A DNA stretch of 48,508 bases from an uncultured Prochlorococcus sp. Lineage in GTDB: Bacteria; Cyanobacteriota; Cyanobacteriia; PCC-6307; Cyanobiaceae. Shown here in pieces: positions 1 through 9,533 of the stretch (positions are counted from its first letter, which is position 1; the number at the start of each line of letters is the position of its first letter). The notes below the pieces were generated by a model, which saw only the letters and a list, made by a program, of their open reading frames with translations, was not told the DNA's origin and did not search any database. The position numbers were made by a program, and so were the translations under genes. The stretch lies in assembly GCA_902574425.1 (NCBI GenBank), contig CACGNA010000009.1, positions 1 through 48,508 of the forward strand. The letters run 5' to 3'.

Positions 1-1959
1 TCTTGTTCTGCCTTCAAATGAATCTTCATTTGTTGTATCAGATGGTGAATTCTGGGAAACTTTTGGATTTTTTTGAGTATTTTGGGTGCTATTTGAACTA
101 TTTGGATGATTATTATTTGATTTCTTTTGGAAATTATGATTATTTCTATTCCTATTAGAGGAATTCTGCTCTTCGGTAATCTTTGGAATATAAGCACGCG
201 TTCCACTTGGTGCAGGTTGAACTAAACACAAAATAAGTGGCTCAACTTGTAATTCTCTTCTCATTCTTCTAGATAATCCATTCTCAATTTCTCTTTGTAC
301 ACCAATCCAATCTACTTCAAAATTATTAGGCCCAGTTTGCCTGGATAATTGTTTCCATCTATTTTCTAAGACCCAGCTTATTTCTCGTTCTGTCCACATA
401 GACATTTTTCTTGGTTCTGCAGTAGTTACAACTCCTCTTAAATTAACTCTAGGAGGTGCAACCATCTTCCCATCTGTACTTATAGGAGCTAAAACAGTGA
501 CCACACCATCCCCAGCTAATTGCTGCCTCTCTTTTAAAACTCGAGCGTCTACTATCCCATTTCGTGAGTTATCAAGCAACTCAACTCCAGCTTTTACAGG
601 ATCACCTTTTTGAATAGAATTAGATGTCAGCTCAACGACATCTCCATTTTCAATAATTAAAATATTATTCTTTGGAACTCCCATAGTTTGTGCACTTTTA
701 CCATGAGAAACAAGCATCCTATGTTCTCCATGAACAGGGACAAAAAACTTAGGTTTAGCAAGTGCCAACATTAACTTTTGATCTTCTTGAAAACCATGAC
801 CAGAAACATGAATATTCTCTCCTTTGCCGTAAACAACCTTTGCTCCGAGTTTCATTAATCTATCTATTGTATTAACGACAGAAATAGTATTACCAGGAAT
901 TGGACTCGCTGAAAATATTACTGTATCAGTAGTTTTAAGACGAACATGCTGATGTTCACCACGAGATATCCTACTTAATGCTGCCAAGGGTTCTCCTTGA
1001 CTTCCAGTCATTAATAGTAAAGTTTCCCTATCTGGTAAATCTCTAATTTGTTTTATTGGAACAAATAAATCATCTGGACATTTCATATAACCAATATCCC
1101 TTGCTTTAGCAATAACATTAATCATCGATCTACCTAACAAACCGACCTTTCTTCCATGTTTCATTGCCAACTCTAAGATCATGGTCACTCTATGAACAGA
1201 ACTAGCAAAGGTGGTAAGGATAACTCGTTCTTTTGCCTCAGCAATATGTTTTTCTAAAGAGGGATAGATAGTCTTCTCAGAAGGACAAAAACCAGGGACT
1301 TCGGCATTAGTAGAGTCACTGAACATGCATAAAACGCCCTTCTCTCCATAATGCACCATTCTTTCAATATCAAATTGCTCTCCATCTACTGGCATATGAT
1401 CAAACTTAAAATCTCCCGTGAAAATAATTGTGCCAACAGGTGTTGTAACTGCTAAAGAAAAACTATCACAAATGGAATGAGTATTTCGAATAAATTCAAC
1501 AGAAAAATGCTGGCCAACCTTAACAACATCCCTTGGATTAACTGTTTGTATAGTCGTCCTATCAGAAACTCCTGCCTCGTCCATCTTTCCCCTAAGCATT
1601 GACATAGCAAGCCTAGGGCCATAAATAATTGGAATATTAAAATGCTTTAGATGATGTGAAATGCCTCCAATATGATCTTCATGACCATGAGTTACAATCA
1701 TGCCTTTAATTCTTCTTTGATTTTCTCTTAAGAAAGTTGTATCAGGCATCACAATATTTACGCCATGCATGCCATCAGATGGAAACGCAAGACCGGCATC
1801 AACAAGCATTAGTTCATCACCGTATTCAAAAACACAAGTGTTTTTCCCTATTTCATGTAAGCCACCTAATGGTATAACTCTTAGAGTCGGACTATTACTT
1901 TTAGATCCCGATGCATTATTTGAAGATCTATTAACAGTTGAATTTGTACTTGATTGCAT
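1..1959 (-). CDS. rnj: Ribonuclease J, C-terminus cut by window edge
   Basis: This gene encodes RNase J, a metallo-beta-lactamase/beta-CASP ribonuclease with 5'-3' exo- and endonuclease activity in cytoplasmic mRNA turnover and RNA maturation. It is not closed at its 3' end: 653 codons run from an ATG at 1959 to base 1. The zinc motif HGHEDH lies at about residues 91-96. The later FSDSTNAE and PVHGEHRML segments are typical of RNase J beta-CASP proteins. After about residue 600 the protein becomes a tail rich in Asn, Gln, Ser and Lys, as in other marine cyanobacterial RNase J proteins, so only a few residues are probably missing. It is the last gene of a minus-strand run asd-dapA-rnj, 80 bp after dapA. 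Family assignment is very secure. Confidence 0.96.
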   Translation of the reverse strand, partial: MQSSTNSTVNRSSNNASGSKSNSPTLRVIPLGGLHEIGKNTCVFEYGDELMLVDAGLAFPSDGMHGVNIVMPDTTFLRENQRRIKGMIVTHGHEDHIGGISHHLKHFNIPIIYGPRLAMSMLRGKMDEAGVSDRTTIQTVNPRDVVKVGQHFSVEFIRNTHSICDSFSLAVTTPVGTIIFTGDFKFDHMPVDGEQFDIERMVHYGEKGVLCMFSDSTNAEVPGFCPSEKTIYPSLEKHIAEAKERVILTTFASSVHRVTMILELAMKHGRKVGLLGRSMINVIAKARDIGYMKCPDDLFVPIKQIRDLPDRETLLLMTGSQGEPLAALSRISRGEHQHVRLKTTDTVIFSASPIPGNTISVVNTIDRLMKLGAKVVYGKGENIHVSGHGFQEDQKLMLALAKPKFFVPVHGEHRMLVSHGKSAQTMGVPKNNILIIENGDVVELTSNSIQKGDPVKAGVELLDNSRNGIVDARVLKERQQLAGDGVVTVLAPISTDGKMVAPPRVNLRGVVTTAEPRKMSMWTEREISWVLENRWKQLSRQTGPNNFEVDWIGVQREIENGLSRRMRRELQVEPLILCLVQPAPSGTRAYIPKITEEQNSSNRNRNNHNFQKKSNNNHPNSSNSTQNTQKNPKVSQNSPSDTTNEDSFEGRTR

Positions 1960-2039
1960 AATTTTGAAGTTTATGAAGTCCTGCTTGTAATCAAATAAGG
2001 TTTATTTAAATTTAATTATCAAGTTAAATATAATCCTTA

Positions 2040-2942
2040 TTATAAGGATTTCAGGATAAAAGAAAGTTGCTTTTTCATTTCCGCAGTTAATGGTGACAAA
2101 GGACTTCTTGGATTGCCTACATTCCACCCCGACAGCTCTAAAGCAGCCTTTATTGGGATTGGATTAGTAGTCATAAAAAGTGCTTTGAAAAAAGGCTGAA
2201 GTTTTTCATGAATTGCAAGCGCGTTGGAAACGTTTCCACTTTGAAAGAATTCAATCATCTCTTTCAATTGCGAACCAACTAAATGACTCGCAACACTTAC
2301 TACTCCTACAGCACCCACAGATAACATTGGGAGCAACAATGAATCATCGCCACTATATACAGAGAGTTGGGAGCCACAAATAGCTCTTAATTCTGTTACT
2401 TCTTCTATTCTACCGCTTGCTGCTTTAATACTGAGAATATTTGAGAAATCCATAAGTTTGTTCACAGTATCAGGTAATAAATTGCACCCTGTTCTTCCAG
2501 GTATGTTGTAAAGCATTAAAGGCAAATCCTTTGCAGAATTAGCAATGGAACTGAAATGTTTATACAGACCTTCTTGAGGTGGTTTATTATAATAGGGAAC
2601 TACAACCAAAGCACCGTCAGCTCCAGAGTCATAGGCTTTTTTTGTAGCTTCTACAGCCTCGCTTGTACAATTACTACCAGTACCAACTATTACTTTACAT
2701 CTTGAATCCAAAGATCCTTTTACTGCAATAAATAAATCATTCTGTTCCTCCCATGAAAGAGTGGGAGATTCTCCAGTAGTGCCACATAGCACAATACCAT
2801 CAGAACCATTCTCAAAAAGATAATTTGAAAGTTTTATAGCTAGTTCATAATCCACATCTCCATTTTCAGTAAACGGAGTAACCATTGCAGTCAATATTCT
2901 TCCAAATAATGGATTAGTAAACTTAGTTGTGTTTGTAATCAT
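2040..2942 (-). CDS. dapA: 4-hydroxy-tetrahydrodipicolinate synthase
   Basis: DapA condenses pyruvate with aspartate semialdehyde, the first committed step of lysine and diaminopimelate synthesis, in the cytoplasm. The 300-residue TIM barrel is full length. Visible family motifs are GTTGE at 54-58, the tyrosine segment YNIPGRTG at 145-152 (catalytic Tyr145), and the Schiff-base lysine in SIKAASG (Lys173). The start ATG overlaps the asd stop by four bases (ATGA), so translation is probably coupled to asd, whose product is the DapA substrate. The same transcript may continue into rnj 80 bp further on. Confidence 0.97.
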   Translation of the reverse strand: MITNTTKFTNPLFGRILTAMVTPFTENGDVDYELAIKLSNYLFENGSDGIVLCGTTGESPTLSWEEQNDLFIAVKGSLDSRCKVIVGTGSNCTSEAVEATKKAYDSGADGALVVVPYYNKPPQEGLYKHFSSIANSAKDLPLMLYNIPGRTGCNLLPDTVNKLMDFSNILSIKAASGRIEEVTELRAICGSQLSVYSGDDSLLLPMLSVGAVGVVSVASHLVGSQLKEMIEFFQSGNVSNALAIHEKLQPFFKALFMTTNPIPIKAALELSGWNVGNPRSPLSPLTAEMKKQLSFILKSL

Positions 2943-3970
2943 TTTGTTGGAATTAATAACTCAGCTATTTGAACAGCATTAAGAGCTGCCCCTTTTCTTA
3001 TTTGATCACCACATAACCATAATTCTAATCCATTTGGCTGACTTATATCAGTTCTTAACCTACCAACAGCAACATTATCCCTTCCCATAACATCATTTGG
3101 CATAGGAAATCTATTATTTTTGTAATCCTCGATAATTTCAATTCCAGGAGATTTTTTTAATTCATCCAGAGCATCTTTAATTTCAACTACACCATCAAAT
3201 TCAATATTAATAGATTCAGAGTGTGCTCTGAGAACTGGAACTCGAACGCATGTAGCAGAGAGCTTTAAATCAGGAACATTTAATATTTTTCTTGTCTCAT
3301 TAACCATTTTCATCTCTTCTTCGCAATAATTATTTGCAAGCATAGGTGAATTATGTAAAAACAAATTAAAAGCCAAGGAGTAAGGCAAAACTTGACTTTT
3401 CTGGGGATCACCCTGAAGATATTGTTCAGTTAAAAGTTTTAGTTCCTCCATCGCTAATTGGCCTGCACCACTGACAGATTGATATGTTGAGATAATGACC
3501 CTTTGAATAGTCGAAAGTTTATTTAACGGAGCTAAAACTAATGTCAACAAAATGGTAGTGCAGTTTGGATTCGCTATTACCCCATCATGATTAAGAGCTT
3601 CACTAGCATTTACTTCGGGAACTACAAGAGGTACACTCTTATCTAATCTGAAAGCACTGGAATTATCTATAAGTACAGCATTTTGATCCATAATTGTAGG
3701 CAACCATTGTCTTGAAATACTTCCACCGGCTGAGGCTAAAACTAAATCAAGATTCATGAATTCTTCCTTAGTGGTTTTTTTTGTAACTAATTCTTCATCT
3801 TTCCAAATAATTTTTTTTCCTTCTGACCGCTCAGATGAAAGTAAGACCAATTCTGATATTGGGAAATCGCGTTGTTCAAGAATTTTGAGTAATTCAGATC
3901 CTACAGCACCTGAGGATCCTAAAACAGCAACTTTTAATGGCCTATTAGGCAAAAACGGAGATTTTCTCAC
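2939..3970 (-). CDS. asd: Aspartate-semialdehyde dehydrogenase
   Basis: Asd reduces aspartyl phosphate to aspartate semialdehyde with NADPH, feeding lysine, diaminopimelate, threonine and methionine synthesis. The 343-residue length is normal. The Rossmann motif GSSGAVG lies at 18-24, the catalytic cysteine is in NPNCTT (Cys137), and the acid/base histidine is probably His250 in VPVLRAHSE. The chosen start is GTG at 3970; no ATG lies close by in frame, and starting there keeps the whole nucleotide-binding strand. It is the first gene of the asd-dapA-rnj run and is divergent from tig, with 124 bp between them holding the likely promoters. Confidence 0.96.
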   Translation of the reverse strand: MRKSPFLPNRPLKVAVLGSSGAVGSELLKILEQRDFPISELVLLSSERSEGKKIIWKDEELVTKKTTKEEFMNLDLVLASAGGSISRQWLPTIMDQNAVLIDNSSAFRLDKSVPLVVPEVNASEALNHDGVIANPNCTTILLTLVLAPLNKLSTIQRVIISTYQSVSGAGQLAMEELKLLTEQYLQGDPQKSQVLPYSLAFNLFLHNSPMLANNYCEEEMKMVNETRKILNVPDLKLSATCVRVPVLRAHSESINIEFDGVVEIKDALDELKKSPGIEIIEDYKNNRFPMPNDVMGRDNVAVGRLRTDISQPNGLELWLCGDQIRKGAALNAVQIAELLIPTK

Positions 3971-4041
3971 ACTTAAAAAAGATTTTTATTGATAGAGTGA
4001 CTATTTTTTTTACTTTATCAAAAAATTAACTTTCAAGTAAA

Positions 4042-4054
4042 TCACATAATGTGA
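4042..4054. promoter_or_regulatory. 13-bp palindrome between asd and tig
   Basis: The sequence TCACATAATGTGA is a perfect inverted repeat (six-base arms around one central base) in the divergent asd/tig gap. It sits about 40 bp before the tig start. A TATAGT element at about 4073-4078 could be the tig -10 box. The position suits a transcription factor operator, but I cannot name the regulator, and short palindromes occur by chance in AT-rich DNA. Confidence 0.3.
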
Positions 4055-4094
4055 AATAATTAAGTTCCGACTTATAGTAATAATTACAAAAAAC

Positions 4095-5528
4095 ATGGCT
4101 AAAGAAGCATTAATAGTCAAAACAACTCCTCTGCCTCAAAGTAGAATTTCATTTGAATTAGAGATCCCATCTGAGACATGCAAAACGTGTATAAATGAGA
4201 CAATCAATGCTATTAGTCGTTCGGCTAAAATTCCTGGATTTAGACTAGGTAAAATTCCTAAACAAGTCTTAATTCAGAGAATTGGTATCACACAATTACA
4301 TGCTTCTGCTCTAGAAAAAATAATTGATAAATCATGGCAAGAAGCATTAAAAATAAAATCTATAGAGCCTCTAAGTGAGCCAGAATTGGTAGATGGATTT
4401 GAATCTTTACTTGAAAAGTTTAGTCCTGAAAAATCACTAAAGGTTACCCTTCAAACTGATATTGCGCCAGAAGTAAAACTAAAAAAATCCAAAGGACTTA
4501 GTGTTGAAATTTCAAAAAATAAATTTGATTCTAAGTCAGTAGATGAAGCACTAGAAAAATCTAGAAGTCAATTTGCAAATATTGTTCCAGTTACCAATAG
4601 ATCAGCCAAATTAGGAGATATTGCTGTAGTTAGTTTCAAAGGGAAATATAAAGACTCTGGTAAAGAGATTGATGGTGGAACAAGTGAATCAATGGATCTT
4701 GAGTTAGAAAAGAACAAAATGATTCCGGGTTTCGTTGAAGGAATAGTAAAGATGAAAATTGGAGATTCTAAAACACTTAACCTTAAATTTCCTGAGGATT
4801 ATTCTCATGAAGATTCAAGAGGCAAAGAGGCAATCTTTGAAGTAAATCTTAAGGATCTCAAAGAAAAAGAATTGCCCGCACTTAATGACGATTTTGCGAA
4901 ACAGTCTGGCAATAAAGAATCATTAAAAGAGTTAAAGAAAGATATTGAAAAGCAACTAAAAGACAATTTTGAAAACACTCAAAAAGATATAAAAATTGAA
5001 GCTTTATTAGATGCATTAACAAACGAATTAGTTGCTGAAATTCCAAAATCTATGATTGATATAGAAGTTAGGAATAATATTGAACAAACCGCGCAAAGAT
5101 TTGCTCAACAAGGTCTTGATGTTAAATCTACTTTCACTCCGGAATTAGTTAAGTCATTAGCAGAGTCCACAAGGCCTCAGGCTGAAAAAAATGTTCAAAG
5201 AAATTTAGCTCTAAAGGCATTAGCAGAAACAGAAAACATAACAGTTGAACAAGAAGAAATTGATTTAAAAATGAAAGATTATGAAGATGCAATCTCTAAA
5301 TCTTCAAAACAAATAGATATTAAAAAATTAACAGAAGTAATTAGGAACGATTTGCTCAAAGAAAAATTAATAATATGGCTTGAAGAAAATTCCGAAGTTA
5401 AAGAAAAAACTACAAAATCTACCAAAACCTCCAAACCTACAAAAGCCACAAAAACTGCAACCAAAACAACCAAAACAACCAAAACAACCAAAACAACCAA
5501 AACTCAAAATAAAAAAGAAAAAAAATAA
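4095..5528 (+). CDS. tig: Trigger factor
   Basis: Trigger factor is the ribosome-bound chaperone and peptidyl-prolyl isomerase that meets nascent chains at the exit tunnel. The N-terminal ribosome-docking signature GFRLGK is at residues 48-53. An FKBP-like PPIase domain covers roughly 165-255, and a helical C-terminal chaperone domain reaches about 430. The last 45 or so residues are an unusual Lys/Thr tail containing repeated Lys-Thr-Thr units encoded by a 9-bp tandem repeat. At 477 residues it is longer than E. coli Tig (432) because of this tail. It heads the plus-strand cluster tig-clpP-clpX, a conserved pairing of folding and proteolysis genes. The ATG start is well supported by the conserved N-terminus. 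Confidence 0.97.
   Translation: MAKEALIVKTTPLPQSRISFELEIPSETCKTCINETINAISRSAKIPGFRLGKIPKQVLIQRIGITQLHASALEKIIDKSWQEALKIKSIEPLSEPELVDGFESLLEKFSPEKSLKVTLQTDIAPEVKLKKSKGLSVEISKNKFDSKSVDEALEKSRSQFANIVPVTNRSAKLGDIAVVSFKGKYKDSGKEIDGGTSESMDLELEKNKMIPGFVEGIVKMKIGDSKTLNLKFPEDYSHEDSRGKEAIFEVNLKDLKEKELPALNDDFAKQSGNKESLKELKKDIEKQLKDNFENTQKDIKIEALLDALTNELVAEIPKSMIDIEVRNNIEQTAQRFAQQGLDVKSTFTPELVKSLAESTRPQAEKNVQRNLALKALAETENITVEQEEIDLKMKDYEDAISKSSKQIDIKKLTEVIRNDLLKEKLIIWLEENSEVKEKTTKSTKTSKPTKATKTATKTTKTTKTTKTTKTQNKKEKK
5459..5503 (+). repeat. Five 9-bp tandem repeats in tig tail
   Basis: Five exact copies of AACCAAAAC run head to tail and encode repeating Lys-Thr-Thr at the C-terminus of trigger factor. 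More degenerate copies lie just upstream from about 5405. Because the unit is nine bases, gain or loss of copies keeps the frame. Confidence 0.93.
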
Positions 5529-5593
5529 TTTATAAAATTTCTTACTAATTACCCAAAAACCTCTTAAATTAACAATAAGATGAAATCTATTTT

Positions 5594-6238
5594 GTGAATT
5601 CAGAAAAAAAACATTTAATCCAAAGCTCAATAAGTTCTTTTGAAAGGATTAATAAAACTAGTGCCGCAGTTCCTACGGTTATAGAACAATCTGGAAGAGG
5701 TGAACGAGCTTTTGATATTTATTCAAGACTATTGAGGGAAAGAATAATTTTTTTAGGTACTGGCATTAATGATCAAGTATCTGACTCTCTTGTCGCACAA
5801 TTATTATTTCTTGAAGCTGAAGATCCCGAAAAAGACATACAAATATATATCAACTCTCCTGGAGGCTCAGTAACTGCAGGAATGGCCATATACGATACTA
5901 TGCAACAAATATCCCCTGATGTAGTGACAATATGCTTTGGAGTAGCTGCAAGTATGGGTGCATTTCTACTTTCTGGGGGGGCAAAGGGGAAAAGATTAGC
6001 TTTACCTAATTCTAGGATAATGATTCATCAACCCCTGGGAGGTGCACAAGGTCAAGCAGTAGAAATAGAAATACAAGCTAAAGAAATACTTTTTCTCAAG
6101 AAGACATTAAATTCGCTTTTAGCAGAACATACTGGTCAACCTTTAGAAACGATTAATCAAGACACAGAAAGAGACTACTTTTTATCTCCCTCAGAAGCAG
6201 TCGAATATGGATTAATTGATAAAGTTATCAAAAAATGA
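5594..6238 (+). CDS. clpP: ATP-dependent Clp protease proteolytic subunit
   Basis: ClpP is the serine peptidase of the Clp protease and forms heptameric rings that degrade proteins unfolded by a Clp ATPase. The catalytic triad is intact: Ser120 in GVAASMGA, His145 in [10 protein letters not shown] and Asp194 in DTERDYF, with the same spacing as the E. coli enzyme. The start is GTG at 5594; the nearby ATG at 5580 is in a frame that stops after five codons. The 214-residue length includes an N-terminal stretch of about 25 residues before the conserved core. Its place between tig and clpX, 65 bp after tig, matches the cyanobacterial ClpP paralogue that partners ClpX. A run of seven G residues lies inside the gene near 5974. 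Confidence 0.97.
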   Translation: MNSEKKHLIQSSISSFERINKTSAAVPTVIEQSGRGERAFDIYSRLLRERIIFLGTGINDQVSDSLVAQLLFLEAEDPEKDIQIYINSPGGSVTAGMAIYDTMQQISPDVVTICFGVAASMGAFLLSGGAKGKRLALPNSRIMIHQPLGGAQGQAVEIEIQAKEILFLKKTLNSLLAEHTGQPLETINQDTERDYFLSPSEAVEYGLIDKVIKK

Positions 6239-6342
6239 CAAGGGGGACTTATTTTTTACGAAAATGATGACGAATCGATGTTTATAAGCAATCCTAGTAA
6301 ATAGGGAATATTGAACACCTTTAATTTTAGACTTTATAATCG

Positions 6343-7710
6343 ATGGCTAAATTCGACGCCCATCTTAAATGTTCATTCTGTGGAAAATCACAAGACCAAG
6401 TTAGAAAGCTCATAGCTGGTCCTGGGGTTTATATCTGTGATGAGTGCATAGATCTTTGTAATGAAATTCTTGATGAAGAACTACTTGATAATCAAGCGAA
6501 CACGAACAATTCCCCGCAAGTAAAAAAGAAGTTACCAACTGATAATTCCAAAAAATCTATTCCTTTAGAATTAACTTCAATTCCTAAACCATTAGAAATT
6601 AAAAGTTTTCTGGATAATCAGGTGGTAGGACAAGAATCTGCAAAGAAAATATTATCAGTAGCCGTATACAACCACTACAAAAGATTAGCTTGGAAAGTTA
6701 AAGAAGAAAGTAAAGATAGTAATTCAAAGGATGCACAATCGACGAAATTACAAAAATCAAATATCTTACTCATCGGCCCAACTGGAAGCGGTAAAACATT
6801 ATTGGCACAAACTTTAGCTGAGTTTCTAGATGTTCCTTTTGCAGTGGCTGATGCAACAACTTTAACAGAAGCAGGATATGTTGGAGAAGATGTTGAAAAT
6901 ATCCTTTTAAGACTTCTGCAAAAATCAGAAATGAATGTAGAGCTAGCTCAAAAAGGAATTATTTATATAGATGAAATAGATAAAATTGCTAGAAAAAGCG
7001 AGAATCCTTCAATTACTAGAGATGTCTCTGGTGAAGGAGTACAGCAAGCATTATTAAAAATGCTTGAAGGAACAATTGCTAATGTTCCACCGCAAGGGGG
7101 AAGAAAACATCCTTATCATGACTGCATCCAAATTGATACGAGTCAAATTTTATTTATTTGCGGGGGGGCTTTTATAGGTTTAGAGGATATAGTTCAAAAG
7201 CGTATGGGTAAACACTCCATAGGATTTACCACCAATTCAGATCAAAAGAAAGTTGATACAAAAAAAATTTTAGACCCAAGAGATTCTCTGAAAAATTTAG
7301 AGTTAGATGATTTAGTAAAATATGGACTAATTCCAGAATTTATCGGAAGAATTCCTGTTTGTGCTGTATTAGATCGTCTAACTAAAGAAACCTTACAATC
7401 TATTCTGACTCAACCAAGAGATGCACTAGTAAAGCAATTCAAAACCTTACTAAGTATGGATAATGTGGAATTATCATTTGAGCCTGATTCTGTTGAAGCA
7501 ATAGCAAATGAAGCCTATAAAAGAAAAACAGGTGCAAGAGCATTAAGATCAATAATTGAGGAACTAATGCTAGACATAATGTACACCTTGCCTTCTGAAG
7601 AAAATGTAAAAGAATTCACAATTACAAAAAAAATGGTTGAAAATTTATTCTCATCCAAAATTGTTAAACTACCTTCAGGATCAAAAAGAATAATTAAAGA
7701 GTCTGCTTAA
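6343..7710 (+). CDS. clpX: ATP-dependent Clp protease ATP-binding subunit ClpX
   Basis: ClpX is the AAA+ unfoldase that recognises substrates and threads them into ClpP. The N-terminal zinc-binding domain has Cys10, Cys13, Cys32 and Cys35. Walker A is GPTGSGKT at 145-152, the pore loop GYVG at 178-181 and Walker B IIYIDEID at 206-213. The ClpP-docking loop IGF is present at 293-295, so it should couple to a ClpP, most simply the one encoded just upstream. Length 455 is normal for cyanobacteria, with a variable linker around 115-140. A 104-bp gap separates it from clpP, so it may also have its own promoter. Confidence 0.98.
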   Translation: MAKFDAHLKCSFCGKSQDQVRKLIAGPGVYICDECIDLCNEILDEELLDNQANTNNSPQVKKKLPTDNSKKSIPLELTSIPKPLEIKSFLDNQVVGQESAKKILSVAVYNHYKRLAWKVKEESKDSNSKDAQSTKLQKSNILLIGPTGSGKTLLAQTLAEFLDVPFAVADATTLTEAGYVGEDVENILLRLLQKSEMNVELAQKGIIYIDEIDKIARKSENPSITRDVSGEGVQQALLKMLEGTIANVPPQGGRKHPYHDCIQIDTSQILFICGGAFIGLEDIVQKRMGKHSIGFTTNSDQKKVDTKKILDPRDSLKNLELDDLVKYGLIPEFIGRIPVCAVLDRLTKETLQSILTQPRDALVKQFKTLLSMDNVELSFEPDSVEAIANEAYKRKTGARALRSIIEELMLDIMYTLPSEENVKEFTITKKMVENLFSSKIVKLPSGSKRIIKESA

Positions 7711-7768
7711 AAATTAGAGTTAAACTGTCTCAATTGAAACCCTAATTGTTCTAATTAATGAAGATTAA

Positions 7769-9532
7769 ATGCCTAATATTCATAAGCCTTTTCATCAAAA
7801 ATATAGACCAAACAAACTAGACGAACTGGTTGGGCAAAATTTTATATCTATTACTCTAAAACAAGCACTTTTAACAAAAAAGATTGCTCCTGCATATCTT
7901 TTTAATGGTCCAAGAGGCACTGGCAAAACATCAAGTGCCAGAATCTTTGCGAAATCTTTAAACTGTCAGGCATTTGAACTGCCAACAATAAGTCCTTGTG
8001 GTAAATGTGACTTATGTAGACAAATTACAGATGGTAACGCTCTAGATATTGTCGAGATTGATGCAGCATCAAATACAGGAGTTGAAAATATAAGAGAAAT
8101 TATAGAAAGAGCGAGGTTTGCGCCTACTCTAGCGAGATGGAAAGTATACGTTATTGATGAATGTCATATGCTTTCCACAGCAGCATCAAATGCTTTGCTA
8201 AAAACTATTGAAGAACCGCCCTCAAGAGTTGTATTTATCCTTGCGACGACAAATCCTGAGAGAGTATTAAATACAATACAAAGTAGATGTCAAAAATTTG
8301 ATTTTAGAAGAATAAGCCCTAGTGACATTTTTCGAAATTTATCAGAAATAGCAGCGAAAGAATCCATTCAGTATGAGGTGCAAGCATTAAAAATGATTGC
8401 AAAAAGATCTAATGGAGGCATGAGAGATGCACAAAGCCTTCTTGAACAAATTCATCTTCTACCAGAAGGTATAACAATTAAAAATATTCAAAGCTTGCTA
8501 GGAGAAGTATCAGAGATTGAATTAACAAATCTGATTAAATCATTAATTGAGAATAATCCAGAGTCATTAATTATCACCTGCAACAAATTATATGATGATG
8601 GAAACGAACCCCATCAAATCATTATTGGATTATTAAATATAACAAGAGATTTACTACTACACACTACAAGTAATAAATATTCAGATCTTTATTATACGCC
8701 TGATGAATTTCAAGAAGAATTAGATAAAATCTCAAAAACAATTAATAAATCAACAATAATTAATTGGCATAATAAGCTTAGAAATATTGAATATCAAATC
8801 AAAACAAGTGATAATCCAAGGCTTTGGTTGGAAATACATTTAACCGGCCTTCTAGATAATCAAGAGATAAATAGTTTTGAAAATCAGCAAGAAAATAACA
8901 AAAATGCGACTAAAGAACAGCATGAAAACATAAAAAACAATGAAACAATTAATAAAAAAAATATATCTAATGAAATTCAAAAAACAAGCAACAAAGAGCA
9001 TATAAGCGGCACAGAATTGATTGTAAAAAAAGACGAAAAATTAAAAGATACTAATAGTCTTGGAAAAAAAAGTATTGGAAATATTGCTGATAATAGCCAA
9101 AAAAATCCTGAGCCAAATAATTTAAAAGATAAATGGGAATTAATTCTTTCTAAATTAGAGTTGCCATCAACAAGAATGTTACTTTCACAACAAGCCGAGC
9201 TTGAAAGTTTTGATTCAGAGAAAATCACAATTGCATTATCTCCAAACTGGGAAAATATGATAAAAAGCAGAAAAGTTATAATTGAAAATACAGTAAAAAA
9301 GATATTTGGAGATCAAATAATACTTAATTTTTCCACCAAACAATTAACTAAAAGTAAACCAACAAACTCTCCAGAAACAACCAACAATCAAGACAAGACT
9401 CTGAAACCAATAAAAAAAATAGAACCAACAACTAATTTGTCAAAAAAAATATCTAAAGAAGAAAATTATGATGATAGTCCAAAAAACTTAGCAAATTTTT
9501 TTAATGGAGAAATTATAGACCTTGATAAATAA
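7769..9532 (+). CDS. dnaX: DNA polymerase III subunits tau/gamma
   Basis: DnaX is the clamp-loader ATPase of the replicative polymerase. Walker A GPRGTGKT is at 47-54, the zinc cysteines are Cys66, Cys77, Cys80 and Cys83, Walker B with DECH is at about 128-133, and the SRC arginine-finger motif follows. Clamp-loader domains end near residue 360. Residues about 370-455 are a low-complexity Asn/Lys linker, and a small C-terminal domain (about 455-520) precedes another charged tail. There is no intein, although several cyanobacterial dnaX genes carry one. Homopolymeric A runs in the linker could allow frameshifting to a shorter gamma form. It follows clpX by 58 bp and meets the next, minus-strand gene tail to tail with one base between them. 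Confidence 0.96.
   Translation: MPNIHKPFHQKYRPNKLDELVGQNFISITLKQALLTKKIAPAYLFNGPRGTGKTSSARIFAKSLNCQAFELPTISPCGKCDLCRQITDGNALDIVEIDAASNTGVENIREIIERARFAPTLARWKVYVIDECHMLSTAASNALLKTIEEPPSRVVFILATTNPERVLNTIQSRCQKFDFRRISPSDIFRNLSEIAAKESIQYEVQALKMIAKRSNGGMRDAQSLLEQIHLLPEGITIKNIQSLLGEVSEIELTNLIKSLIENNPESLIITCNKLYDDGNEPHQIIIGLLNITRDLLLHTTSNKYSDLYYTPDEFQEELDKISKTINKSTIINWHNKLRNIEYQIKTSDNPRLWLEIHLTGLLDNQEINSFENQQENNKNATKEQHENIKNNETINKKNISNEIQKTSNKEHISGTELIVKKDEKLKDTNSLGKKSIGNIADNSQKNPEPNNLKDKWELILSKLELPSTRMLLSQQAELESFDSEKITIALSPNWENMIKSRKVIIENTVKKIFGDQIILNFSTKQLTKSKPTNSPETTNNQDKTLKPIKKIEPTTNLSKKISKEENYDDSPKNLANFFNGEIIDLDK
9064..9071 (+). other. Possible dnaX slippage site (A8 run)
   Basis: Eight A residues lie in the linker of dnaX, framed A AAA AAA relative to the coding frame (codons 432-435). 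A -1 slip here reaches TGA at 9088-9090 after six codons, giving a protein of about 440 residues that keeps the clamp-loader domains and loses the tau-specific part. A second A7 run lies at 9025-9031. E. coli makes gamma by ribosomal frameshifting and Thermus thermophilus uses transcript slippage on an A run; use here is inferred. Confidence 0.3.
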
Positions 9533-9533
9533 A

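Noticed and set aside
5279-5630. Two minus-strand ORFs rich in Val/Phe or Cys/Gly repeats opposite the tig tail
   Set aside because: Their repeats are simply the reverse reading of the 9-bp AACCAAAAC array.
7769-9532. Intein in dnaX (also checked in dnaB)
   Set aside because: Both proteins run through their Walker motifs with no insertion, unlike some other cyanobacterial homologues.
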